From: Planctomycetota bacterium
Lineage (GTDB): Bacteria; Planctomycetota; Phycisphaerae; Sedimentisphaerales; Anaerobacaceae
NCBI GenBank assembly: GCA_017885385.1
Contig: JAFNGF010000205.1
Location: 13,942 to 19,659 of the forward strand
Length of the DNA: 5,718 nt
Direction of reading: 5' to 3'
Shown here: piece after piece, positions 1-5,421 of the stretch
Layout of the letters: every line of letters begins with the position of its first letter
How positions within the stretch are numbered: the first letter of the stretch is position 1
The notes under the pieces: model-generated
Seen by the model: the letters and a program-made list of their open reading frames with translations, nothing else
The model's database searches: none
Told to the model about the DNA's origin: nothing
Program-made: the position numbers and the translations under genes

Positions 1-16
1 CGGGGCTCGCAATGAC
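1..16 (-). repeat. Possible edge of a GTCATTGCGAG-type dispersed intergenic repeat
   Basis: The minus strand reads GTCATTGCGAGCCCCG up to the window edge. GTCATTGCGAG followed by a GC-rich stem and GCAATCTC is a dispersed intergenic repeat I recall from several bacterial genomes. Only the left arm would be visible here, so this is a match to a remembered consensus rather than a demonstrated repeat. The rest of 17-114 holds no gene that I can support. Confidence 0.35.
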
Positions 17-114
17 AAGGGCCTGCCATAGAATCTGGTCACACACCACTACGCTGGCCCGATACAACGTGCGCTAATTGAACAGCACTTCTTCTATCAG
101 TCTGCCGGCGATGA

Positions 115-1335
115 TTAGTCCGGCTGTTTTTCCGACTCCGGCGGCGTCTTGGTTTCTTCGGGCTTAGATTCAGGTGTGGTCGGCTCGGTTTTTGTTTCCT
201 CTGGGTAGGTGTAGACATCCTCCAGAGCGGTATTGTCAACTTTGTTACGCATCAGCGCGTAGATCACAGTATTGGCTGAAAAATAGAAGCTCACTACGAA
301 GGAAATTACTAATCCGACCGTAACCAGCACGAATATGTATACCAAGAAAGCCGCGACCGACTCCGTCCATATACTGGGTACAGAAGATGGACCGCCAAAG
401 AAGTCGACAAAGCTTGGCTGCGGCCAGATAGTTTTGAGCTTGCTGTTGTCGCCCAGAATGCCCAGTTGCAGTGTCCGGTGAGATACCCACAGCAGCAGGA
501 AGGCGAAAAATCTTACAAACAAGTAACAAATCGCCCCGTAGACCGCAGCCAAAGCGGTGTAGAAACCCATTCGCCATGGTTTTGCGTATATGTAGCTAAA
601 GGCTCTGCTTATCGCATCAAAGCAGTCGGCGTCATCGTATCCTACTGCGGGAAACATCAGGTTAAACCCGGCTACTGCTCCGATTAAGACCATTACCATC
701 AGCCCGCCCGCAAGCAAGGTCAGCGGCATACAAATGCCCACCAGCAGTTCGCCGGCCCACGGGATGTTGCCTATCAGACCCAAGACAAAGATGAATAGAC
801 CCATAAAAACGATGATGCCCAAGGGCGTCAAAGGAGCGGCGAAAAAACTAACGAACCTTTTTGTGCTGAAGTTGAGAGCCTCGCCCAGTCCCGGTTTTTC
901 GCCCCGCGCAAATTGCAGCGCGGCAATTCGGCAGATAGCTCCGCCGGCAATCGAGACCACAACAAGTGCGATCACAATATAAATGATACTGTAGATGTAA
1001 TGGTCTTGTATGGTCTGTCCGATTGCCTCGAAACACTCAGCGATGTTTGTAGCCACTCCCGAGATATCAAGCAGTAACAGCGAGTAAACTGCACCGTGAA
1101 ATCCTGTGCCAACTGCATCCCACAGGCTGGAGAATGTGCCCGCTTCGGATGGTGCACCTGATGCGGCAATGACTACGTAGTCCATGATCCAGCCAGTTAT
1201 GCACAGAACGACCACCGCCATAAGGGCAATTATCAATTTGCTTGGCTGAATAGCGATGCGGAAAGTCTGGAATACTTTCGTAAACGGAAGATTGTCAAGC
1301 GACTGAGACGATTCTTTTTCTTTTTCACCGGCCAT
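115..1335 (-). CDS. Hypothetical multi-pass membrane protein with Pro/Glu/Thr-rich tail
   Basis: I do not recognise a named family. The 406-aa product (start chosen at MAGEKEKESS by its ribosome binding site; a start 11 codons earlier is possible) has no cleavable-looking signal peptide: about 30 polar residues precede the first membrane segment. Hydrophobic segments lie roughly at 33-58, 113-140, 165-189, 196-230, 256-285 and 325-360. Between them are conserved-looking soluble patches: CRIAALQFARGEKPGLGEAL (135-154), resembling a cytoplasmic interface after a helix, and YDDADCFDAISRAFSYIYAK (233-252), a motif style I associate with uncharacterised planctomycete membrane proteins. The last 30 or so residues (from about 376) are charged and Pro/Glu/Thr/Lys-rich with PEETKT occurring twice (378-383, 392-397), presumably disordered in the cytoplasm. 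It has its own promoter-like sequence and no co-directional partner within 115 bases. It could be a channel or membrane-organising protein; no catalytic motif is visible. Confidence 0.8.
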   Translation of the reverse strand: MAGEKEKESSQSLDNLPFTKVFQTFRIAIQPSKLIIALMAVVVLCITGWIMDYVVIAASGAPSEAGTFSSLWDAVGTGFHGAVYSLLLLDISGVATNIAECFEAIGQTIQDHYIYSIIYIVIALVVVSIAGGAICRIAALQFARGEKPGLGEALNFSTKRFVSFFAAPLTPLGIIVFMGLFIFVLGLIGNIPWAGELLVGICMPLTLLAGGLMVMVLIGAVAGFNLMFPAVGYDDADCFDAISRAFSYIYAKPWRMGFYTALAAVYGAICYLFVRFFAFLLLWVSHRTLQLGILGDNSKLKTIWPQPSFVDFFGGPSSVPSIWTESVAAFLVYIFVLVTVGLVISFVVSFYFSANTVIYALMRNKVDNTALEDVYTYPEETKTEPTTPESKPEETKTPPESEKQPD

Positions 1336-1340
1336 TTTGC

Positions 1341-1348
1341 TTCCTTTC
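1341..1348 (-). promoter_or_regulatory. Ribosome binding site choosing the start of the membrane protein
   Basis: GAAAGGAA ends 5 nt before the ATG at 1335. The in-frame ATG 33 bases upstream (1368) has AGAGG only 2 nt before it, which is too close, so the downstream start is preferred. Confidence 0.65.
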
Positions 1349-1393
1349 AAAAGGGTTACAGTTACCATTACCTCTGCAGGAAACGGGTGTAAA

Positions 1394-1423
1394 TATATAT
1401 AGCCTATTTCCGGCGGGTTTCAA
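1394..1423 (-). promoter_or_regulatory. Promoter for the large membrane protein gene
   Basis: TTGAAA (1423-1418; 5 of 6 matches) is followed by a TATATATATT tract giving TATATA at a spacing of 16 (1401-1396) or 18 (1399-1394). The predicted start of transcription near 1387 leaves a leader of about 50 nt before the ATG at 1335. It sits in the gap after yacG. Confidence 0.55.
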
Positions 1424-1459
1424 GAGATTTTGCCACATTTTGCTTGCGAATTCTTGTAT

Positions 1460-1678
1460 TCATTGCCTGCTCGAAGTCTGGTCGGGACAAATAGCGGGTG
1501 GCTCGCCGGGCTGCTGTAACTCCGGCTGGGAAACTATCTTGTATTGGCCGTCCAGCCAGGCACCCAGGTCAACGAGCTTGCATCGCCGGGAGCAGAAGGG
1601 GAAGAATCTTGCGCTCTCCGGCTGTTTTCGTAGCGATGCTCCAACGACCTTGTGACAGACTGGGCATCTCCGTGCCAT
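1460..1678 (-). CDS. yacG: YacG-family zinc protein (DNA gyrase inhibitor)
   Basis: YacG is a small protein that in E. coli binds GyrB and blocks DNA binding by gyrase. The 72-aa form starts MARRCPVCHK and has four zinc ligands, C5, C8, C29 and C33, in CPVC and FCSRRC, followed by the family hallmark KLVDLGAWLDGQYKI (34-48) and FFPFC (25-29). The C-terminal tail (about 50-72) is polar and Pro/Gln-rich, as is usual for the acidic or flexible tail of the family. The usual length is 60-70 aa, which favours the ATG at 1678. The frame is open back to an ATG at 1822 (120 aa) with AAAGG 4 nt before it, while the ATG at 1678 has only a weak GAGCGG-like site, so the start is less certain than the identity. 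It lies between the DksA-like gene and a membrane protein, each separated by a gap, so it may be transcribed alone. Confidence 0.9.
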   Translation of the reverse strand: MARRCPVCHKVVGASLRKQPESARFFPFCSRRCKLVDLGAWLDGQYKIVSQPELQQPGEPPAICPDQTSSRQ

Positions 1679-1932
1679 GTTAAGATACCGCTCTATTGTT
1701 CTATTTGTTAAATCGGACGGCTTGTTTTGCCGGTCGTATTTAATTAAAAGTGACAAGGTCAAGTCGGCAAATGCAAAGAGTTTGTTGTTTCTCAACCGGC
1801 AAAAATTTAGTTTTTTCGGCATGATGCCTTTATTTGTTGACCGCAGCGGGGCAAAGCCCAGGTTGACTCTTGCAAGTGACTTTTTTGCCTCCTATTGTTT
1901 GTTGCTTTCACGCTATTGCTGCTCGGCGATGC
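1679..1932. other. AT-rich gap between the DksA-like gene and yacG
   Basis: There is no convincing gene in these 254 bases. They hold an orphan AGGAGG on the minus strand (1893-1888) whose nearest start is a TTG 12 nt on (giving only a 22-codon frame), a short GGGC-TTT-GCCC stem without a U-run (about 1849-1859), and an in-frame ATG at 1822 that would extend yacG by 48 residues. The extension is AT-rich and has no resemblance to known YacG N-termini, so I treat the stretch as leader, but a longer protein cannot be excluded. Confidence 0.5.
1733..1762 (-). promoter_or_regulatory. Weak candidate promoter for yacG
   Basis: On the minus strand TTGACC (1762-1757) is followed after 18 bases by TACGAC (1738-1733), within an AT-rich stretch. 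The -35 matches well (5 of 6) but the -10 is poor (3 of 6). It is placed about 55 bases before the preferred yacG start. If it is real, the upstream ATG at 1822 cannot be the start on this transcript. Confidence 0.22.
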
Positions 1933-2385
1933 CTATTCCTGCTCGCTTGTCGTACCCTTTTCCAACGATCGGGCATACTCAACACAATATCGAGCCCAGA
2001 GCTGAGCCTTAAGTCGAGCTTTCGGTATTGGCTTGCCCGTGCCTTCGCAAATGCCGTAAGCTCCCTCTTCTATACGCTGCAGTGCATCGTCGATTTCCTG
2101 CAGCAGTTTTCTTTCGCTGTCCACTAAACCCAGCACGAACTCTTGCTCATAGTTGTCGCTTCCGAGGTCTGCCATGTGGATAGGCATACTTGAAAGGTCT
2201 CCGCTTGCATCCAGCCGGGATTTCTTAAGAGTCTCTTCCTCGATCTCGCTCACATTTCGCAGAATCTCTCCGCGTTTTTCCAGCAGCATTTGCTTGAAAT
2301 GCTTAACATCGGCCGCACTCAAATGACTTTTCCTCGGCTTGGCCTGACCGTTTTTAGCTGGAGCTTTTTTTCGTTTCTCTACCAC
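1933..2385 (-). CDS. DksA/TraR-family (YteA-like) regulator with degenerate zinc finger
   Basis: Proteins of this family enter the secondary channel of RNA polymerase and modulate initiation, often with ppGpp. It has 150 aa: a basic Lys/Ala/Pro tail (1-20), a coiled-coil domain (about 22-105) beginning HLSAADVKHFKQMLLEKRGEIL and containing MADLGSDNYEQEF (71-83) at the expected tip, then the C4-finger region YGICEGTGKPIPKARL (110-125) to ARYCVEYARSLE (131-142). The finger should be C-x2-C-x17-C-x2-C; here it reads C113, T116, C134, Y137, so two ligands are missing while the spacing is kept. Zn-independent DksA2 of Pseudomonas shows a comparable loss. The start is GTG, just after an in-frame TAG. 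An AGGAA abuts it too closely, so AAAGG 10 nt upstream is the more usable site; a TTG at codon 22, preceded by AGGAAA at 6 nt, is an alternative. The gene is monocistronic or leads yacG. Family is firm; exact role is unknown. Confidence 0.88.
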   Translation of the reverse strand: MVEKRKKAPAKNGQAKPRKSHLSAADVKHFKQMLLEKRGEILRNVSEIEEETLKKSRLDASGDLSSMPIHMADLGSDNYEQEFVLGLVDSERKLLQEIDDALQRIEEGAYGICEGTGKPIPKARLKAQLWARYCVEYARSLEKGTTSEQE

Positions 2386-2441
2386 TTCCTACGCGCCTTT
2401 CTCATCACCAACCAACCGCCGGCAGCTCAACGTAACCCCCT

Positions 2442-2470
2442 ATTATACACACTGCGAGGTCTTCTGTACA
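2442..2470 (-). promoter_or_regulatory. Sigma-70-type promoter for the DksA-like gene
   Basis: On the minus strand TGTACA (2470-2465; 4 of 6 matches to TTGACA) is separated by exactly 17 bases from a perfect TATAAT (2447-2442). Transcription would start near 2435, giving a leader of about 50 nt before the GTG at 2385. The -35 element is the core of a 10-bp perfect palindrome, TCTGTACAGA (2463-2472), which could be an operator, though a palindrome of this length can occur by chance. Confidence 0.65.
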
Positions 2471-2543
2471 GAGATTGTCTTATCCAAATTCGCTATATGT
2501 AAGAATAAGTGCCGGCGATTAACCAGGATAGGTGGGTGACAGT

Positions 2544-2572
2544 CGTAAGTCTTTGAAACAAAAGTGCTTACG
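2544..2572. repeat. Interrupted dyad (possible RNA hairpin) downstream of the importer operon
   Basis: CGTAAG (2544-2549) pairs with CTTACG (2567-2572), and inside these CTTT (2551-2554) pairs with AAAG (2561-2564) around a 6-nt loop, with small bulges. It lies about 40 bases after the ATPase stop. No U-run follows on the minus strand, so it is not a classic intrinsic terminator. A role in 3'-end formation or as a protein-binding site is possible but unproven. A tighter GC-rich dyad (CGTAGGC / GCCTGCG, 2571-2586) sits directly beside it. Confidence 0.35.
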
Positions 2573-2610
2573 TAGGCAAGCCTGCGTGGTTAGTACCGAT
2601 AATAGCAGCC

Positions 2611-3465
2611 CTATGAGATGCTGGCTTGGCCACTGTCTTTTGCAAATCTGCCCAGAGGAATAAAAAAATTCTCCTTGCCAACCTTACCGGCAAAGACTCT
2701 GACGCCGAAGACTTTTTCAATTTGCTCCGGCGAGAATATATCTTTGGCTTTGCCGATGAGGTAGCCGGGGTGATTTTGGGCGCCGTTTTCTCGGCCTTGC
2801 ATCGGCGGTTTCCTGCCTGTCAGAAGCAGGATTTGGTCGCAATATTGCGCTGCCAGGTTGATATCGTGCGTTATAGCTACGATTGTTTTGCCTTTTTCGA
2901 GCTGAGCGGCTTTTAGCAAATCATATATCCCGACTTGATGTTTCAAGTCGAGGAAGCTGGTTGGCTCATCCAAAAGCATAATAGCGGTATTCTGTGCAAG
3001 GGCCCTTGCAATGAATACTCGTTGTCGCTCGCCGCCGCTTAGGCTTCGCAGCGATCGCCGTGCAAATTGCGCGGTGTCGGTTATCTCAAGTGCTTGGTTG
3101 ATTGCGTCTCTATCTGTTTTCCCGTCAAATCCAAATGTGCCCAAGTATGGCGTCCTTGCCATCGAGACGACCTCTACGACCGTAAAGTCAAACACAGGCA
3201 CGAATTCCTGCCGTACAACGGCGATTTTTTGCGCCAGCCTTCTTGCTGAATAGGATTGTATTGGTGCTGTGTCTATCATTATGGAGCCGGCCTGGGGGCC
3301 GAGCAGTCCGCAGAGAAGGTTCAGCAGGGTGGTTTTGCCTGCGCCGTTTGGCCCTGCTACCGACAGAAATGCTCCCGCTCCGACGTCAAAGCTGACATCT
3401 TCAAGAATCCTTCTGTGCGGGGCATAGGCGAAACTCAGGTTTTTGACTTCTATGATGCTGCTCAT
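2611..3465 (-). CDS. ABC transporter ATP-binding protein (BtuD/FecE/HmuV type)
   Basis: This is the cytoplasmic ATPase that powers the importer. It has 284 aa with all catalytic elements: Walker A GPNGAGKTT (38-46), Q-loop Gln86 in VVRQEF, signature LSGGERQR (142-149), Walker B IMLLDEP (162-168) with Glu167, D-loop SFLDL (170-174) and switch His200 in ITHDINLAAQYCD. MARTPYLG (102-109) and a C-terminal FSPEQIEKVFGVRV (244-257) are typical of the FecE/BtuD subgroup. It is longer than usual (about 250-260): roughly 14 extra residues lie between ILLLTGR (212-218) and KDIFSPEQ (241-248), rich in Gly, Asn, Gln and Lys, plus a short tail after IPLGRF. The ATG overlaps the permease stop by 4 nt and has no strong ribosome binding site of its own, consistent with reinitiation after the permease. 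It is the last gene of the unit; the TAG is at 2613-2611. It should work with the adjacent permease and binding protein. Confidence 0.93.
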   Translation of the reverse strand: MSSIIEVKNLSFAYAPHRRILEDVSFDVGAGAFLSVAGPNGAGKTTLLNLLCGLLGPQAGSIMIDTAPIQSYSARRLAQKIAVVRQEFVPVFDFTVVEVVSMARTPYLGTFGFDGKTDRDAINQALEITDTAQFARRSLRSLSGGERQRVFIARALAQNTAIMLLDEPTSFLDLKHQVGIYDLLKAAQLEKGKTIVAITHDINLAAQYCDQILLLTGRKPPMQGRENGAQNHPGYLIGKAKDIFSPEQIEKVFGVRVFAGKVGKENFFIPLGRFAKDSGQASIS

Positions 3466-4493
3466 TTTAACCAGCTGATTTTTCTACTGTATCTGGCCAG
3501 CAAGACCAAGAAGAATGGCCCGCCGGCGATGGCAGTAATTACGCCCACAGGAAGCTGGGCAGGGGCGACGATCATCCGCGCCAGCGTGTCGGCGGCAACC
3601 AGAAATGCACCGCCGATTATCGCACTGATGGGCAGCAGTTGTCGATGGTCAGGCCCCGCTACCAGGCGAACTCCGTGAGGAACGACCAGACCCACAAACC
3701 CGACCAGGCCGCTCAGGCTCACAGCGATAGCGGTTATAAAGGCTGCAAGGGCAAAGGCAACTATCTGGGTTTTTGCCGTGTCCACGCCGAGACCTTTTGC
3801 CTCCTGTTCTCCGAGGCTTAAAATATTCAGCCGCTGAGAAACGCCAAATAGGCCGATAGTACCTGCCAGGATACAACCTGCACTGACGCCCAGCACGGAT
3901 AGATTTTTCTCTGTTATATTGCCCATCAGCCAAAATATGGTCGAATATACTTGATCGCTTCTGGCTATAGATGTAAGAAACATAATAACCGCTGAAAAAA
4001 AAGCATTTATCACCACGCCGGCCAGCAGCAGGCTTGTCACTTGCGCCTTTCCTGTGAAATGCCCAACGAACCAGACCAGCCAGACAGTCGCAATCGCCCC
4101 GGCAAATGCAAAGACCGACAGCGGTGATCCGCCGCAGAAACTCCAGGTTAATCCCGATATGACCGCAATAATCACCCCCAATCCTGCTCCGCTTGATATT
4201 CCAAGAATGTAGGGATCCGCCAGAGGATTTCGCAGAATTGCCTGCAGCACCACGCCCGAACAGGCTAAGGCTGCTCCCACCAAAGCCGCCAAGACCACTC
4301 GCGGCAGTCTGATGCCGACCAGGATTTCGTAGTCGATGTTTTCGCCGGGCGACCTGCCGGGACCGGCGAAGACCTTTTTCAAAGAAATCTTTTGCGAACC
4401 CACCAGGGCGCACACGCACATTACTACTGCAAGCACCGCCAGGCAGAGCAAGACTCTGATTGCCAGACTTCTTGCGGTCAGAACTTGAGCCAT
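3462..4493 (-). CDS. FecCD/BtuC-family ABC transporter permease
   Basis: This is the membrane subunit of the importer; as a homodimer it forms the translocation channel. It has 343 aa, close to BtuC (326), and is hydrophobic throughout, fitting the ten transmembrane helices of the family. Visible signatures: GIRLPRVVLAALVGAALACSG (59-79), QAILRNPLADPYILGISSGAG (84-104), the cytoplasmic coupling segment LGEQEAKGLGVD (227-238), GFVGLVVPHGVRL (265-277), GPDHRQLLP (280-288) and PVGVITAIAGGPFF (315-328). All are hallmarks of type II importers for B12, heme and ferric siderophores, and none separates those ligands. The start ATG at 4493 follows the binding-protein stop by 4 nt, with AGG 7 nt upstream and AGGAAT a little further. 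The stop TGA overlaps the ATPase start (ATGA, 3462-3465), implying translational coupling. By context it would be called btuC; the sequence alone supports only the family. Confidence 0.92.
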   Translation of the reverse strand: MAQVLTARSLAIRVLLCLAVLAVVMCVCALVGSQKISLKKVFAGPGRSPGENIDYEILVGIRLPRVVLAALVGAALACSGVVLQAILRNPLADPYILGISSGAGLGVIIAVISGLTWSFCGGSPLSVFAFAGAIATVWLVWFVGHFTGKAQVTSLLLAGVVINAFFSAVIMFLTSIARSDQVYSTIFWLMGNITEKNLSVLGVSAGCILAGTIGLFGVSQRLNILSLGEQEAKGLGVDTAKTQIVAFALAAFITAIAVSLSGLVGFVGLVVPHGVRLVAGPDHRQLLPISAIIGGAFLVAADTLARMIVAPAQLPVGVITAIAGGPFFLVLLARYSRKISWLK

Positions 4494-4497
4494 TGGT

Positions 4498-5421
4498 TTA
4501 CCTGATTCCTAACGCAGTTTCTTGTTGGTGCTCATCGACCTCTGGATGCAAACAATGGACAACCAGCTCCAGTCCCTGGCATAATCTTGGGCCTAATCTC
4601 AACGTGGTATCCGGATCAATAACATAAATTCTGTTATTCTTGACAGCGGGCAGTGTCAGCCATTTGCTCCAAAATCTTTCCGCCGCTTGCTGCTGTTCAG
4701 GGATATTGCTGACTCCCATTGCCGATTGGATTATTGTCTCTGCACCGCAAGCCAAAAGCTCTTCAGTACCTATAGGCGGATATTGTTGGATAGTGGGGCC
4801 AATAGCATTTTCTCCACGGGCCAGCTCGATTAACTCATTCAGGAACGTACTTCTGCCTGCCACCCGTAAAGGTTCAGCCTGTACCACCCACAGGACTTTG
4901 ACTTTATCTGTTCCGGCAAGTTTCGATCGCAGATTATTCAGCCGATTGGCGATGTCTTCAACCAGCTTGTCGGCACGGTTTTGGGCGTCTGTGGCGGCGC
5001 CAATATCCTTGATTCCGGCCAGAAGTTCTTCAACACTCTCGATTTTCAGGGTCAAGACCTTGTAGCCCAGGCGTTTCAAGGTTTCCGCCGCCGATTTTTG
5101 CTGCTCAAAATTCTCTGTAATCACCAGGTCCGGCTTGGACGCAATGATGGCTTCGGTATTCGGCTGCCAGAATGTCCCCACCTTATTCTTGTTGGCTGCC
5201 TCGGGCGGATAATCGCTGTCGCTGGAAACAGCAACGACTTTTTCTCCGAGGCCCAGCGCAAAGAGAATTTCGGTAAGGTTTGGCGCAAGCGAAACGATCC
5301 GGTCAGGCTGAGCCGGCAGAGAAGTAGTGGCTGCATCCCGGTCTTGAAGCATTTTGGCTATAAGGAATCCCGCGCCTGCCAAGCATAAGATTGTCAGCAA
5401 TAGCCGCCACAGCTTGTTCAT
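4498..5421 (-). CDS. btuF: Periplasmic substrate-binding protein of a B12/siderophore-type ABC importer (BtuF-like)
   Basis: This protein captures the ligand outside the cytoplasmic membrane and docks on the permease encoded next. It has 307 aa, compared with about 266 in E. coli BtuF. Residues 7-22 form a hydrophobic N-terminal segment (signal peptide or anchor). The only nearby Cys (C13, in LTILCLAG) is not in a convincing lipobox. The N-lobe starts at RIVSLAPNLTEILFALG (41-57), followed by SDYPP (69-73), FWQPNTE (84-90) and KPDLVIT (96-102); a long helix (about 141-168) links the lobes; the C-lobe has GRSTFLNELIELARGENA (189-206) and TEELLACGAETII (219-231). SDYPP and the W85-Q86/E90 pattern match BtuF, where the Trp lines the B12 pocket and Glu residues on each lobe contact permease arginines; E220/E221 fit the second lobe. 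The ATG has AAGAGGA 5 nt upstream. Family membership is secure. Cobalamin as ligand is inferred; heme or a ferric siderophore remains possible. Confidence 0.82.
   Translation of the reverse strand: MNKLWRLLLTILCLAGAGFLIAKMLQDRDAATTSLPAQPDRIVSLAPNLTEILFALGLGEKVVAVSSDSDYPPEAANKNKVGTFWQPNTEAIIASKPDLVITENFEQQKSAAETLKRLGYKVLTLKIESVEELLAGIKDIGAATDAQNRADKLVEDIANRLNNLRSKLAGTDKVKVLWVVQAEPLRVAGRSTFLNELIELARGENAIGPTIQQYPPIGTEELLACGAETIIQSAMGVSNIPEQQQAAERFWSKWLTLPAVKNNRIYVIDPDTTLRLGPRLCQGLELVVHCLHPEVDEHQQETALGIR

Noticed and set aside
1881..1887. T-run after a CTTGCAAG palindrome as a plus-strand terminator
   Set aside because: The palindrome has no loop, the stem is short, and there is no plus-strand gene for it to end.
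1677..2012. Plus-strand frame of 111 codons over the gap before yacG
   Set aside because: It overlaps the DksA-like 3' end, has no ribosome binding site I can support and no family motif; the gap is better explained as leader sequence.
2386..2610. Cobalamin riboswitch or tRNA in the gap
   Set aside because: I see no B12 box and no cloverleaf. The gap is downstream of the importer, the wrong place for its riboswitch.
3256..3678. Plus-strand frame of 140 codons across the ATPase/permease junction
   Set aside because: It spans two well-supported genes antisense to it and looks like no known protein.
3649..4419. Long 256-codon minus-strand frame
   Set aside because: It lies wholly inside the permease gene in another frame; its product is rich in Arg and Gly without family motifs, while the permease frame has clear FecCD signatures.
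4640..5388. Two plus-strand frames of 141 and 135 codons
   Set aside because: Both are antisense to the binding-protein gene, show no recognisable domain and arise from its codon bias.
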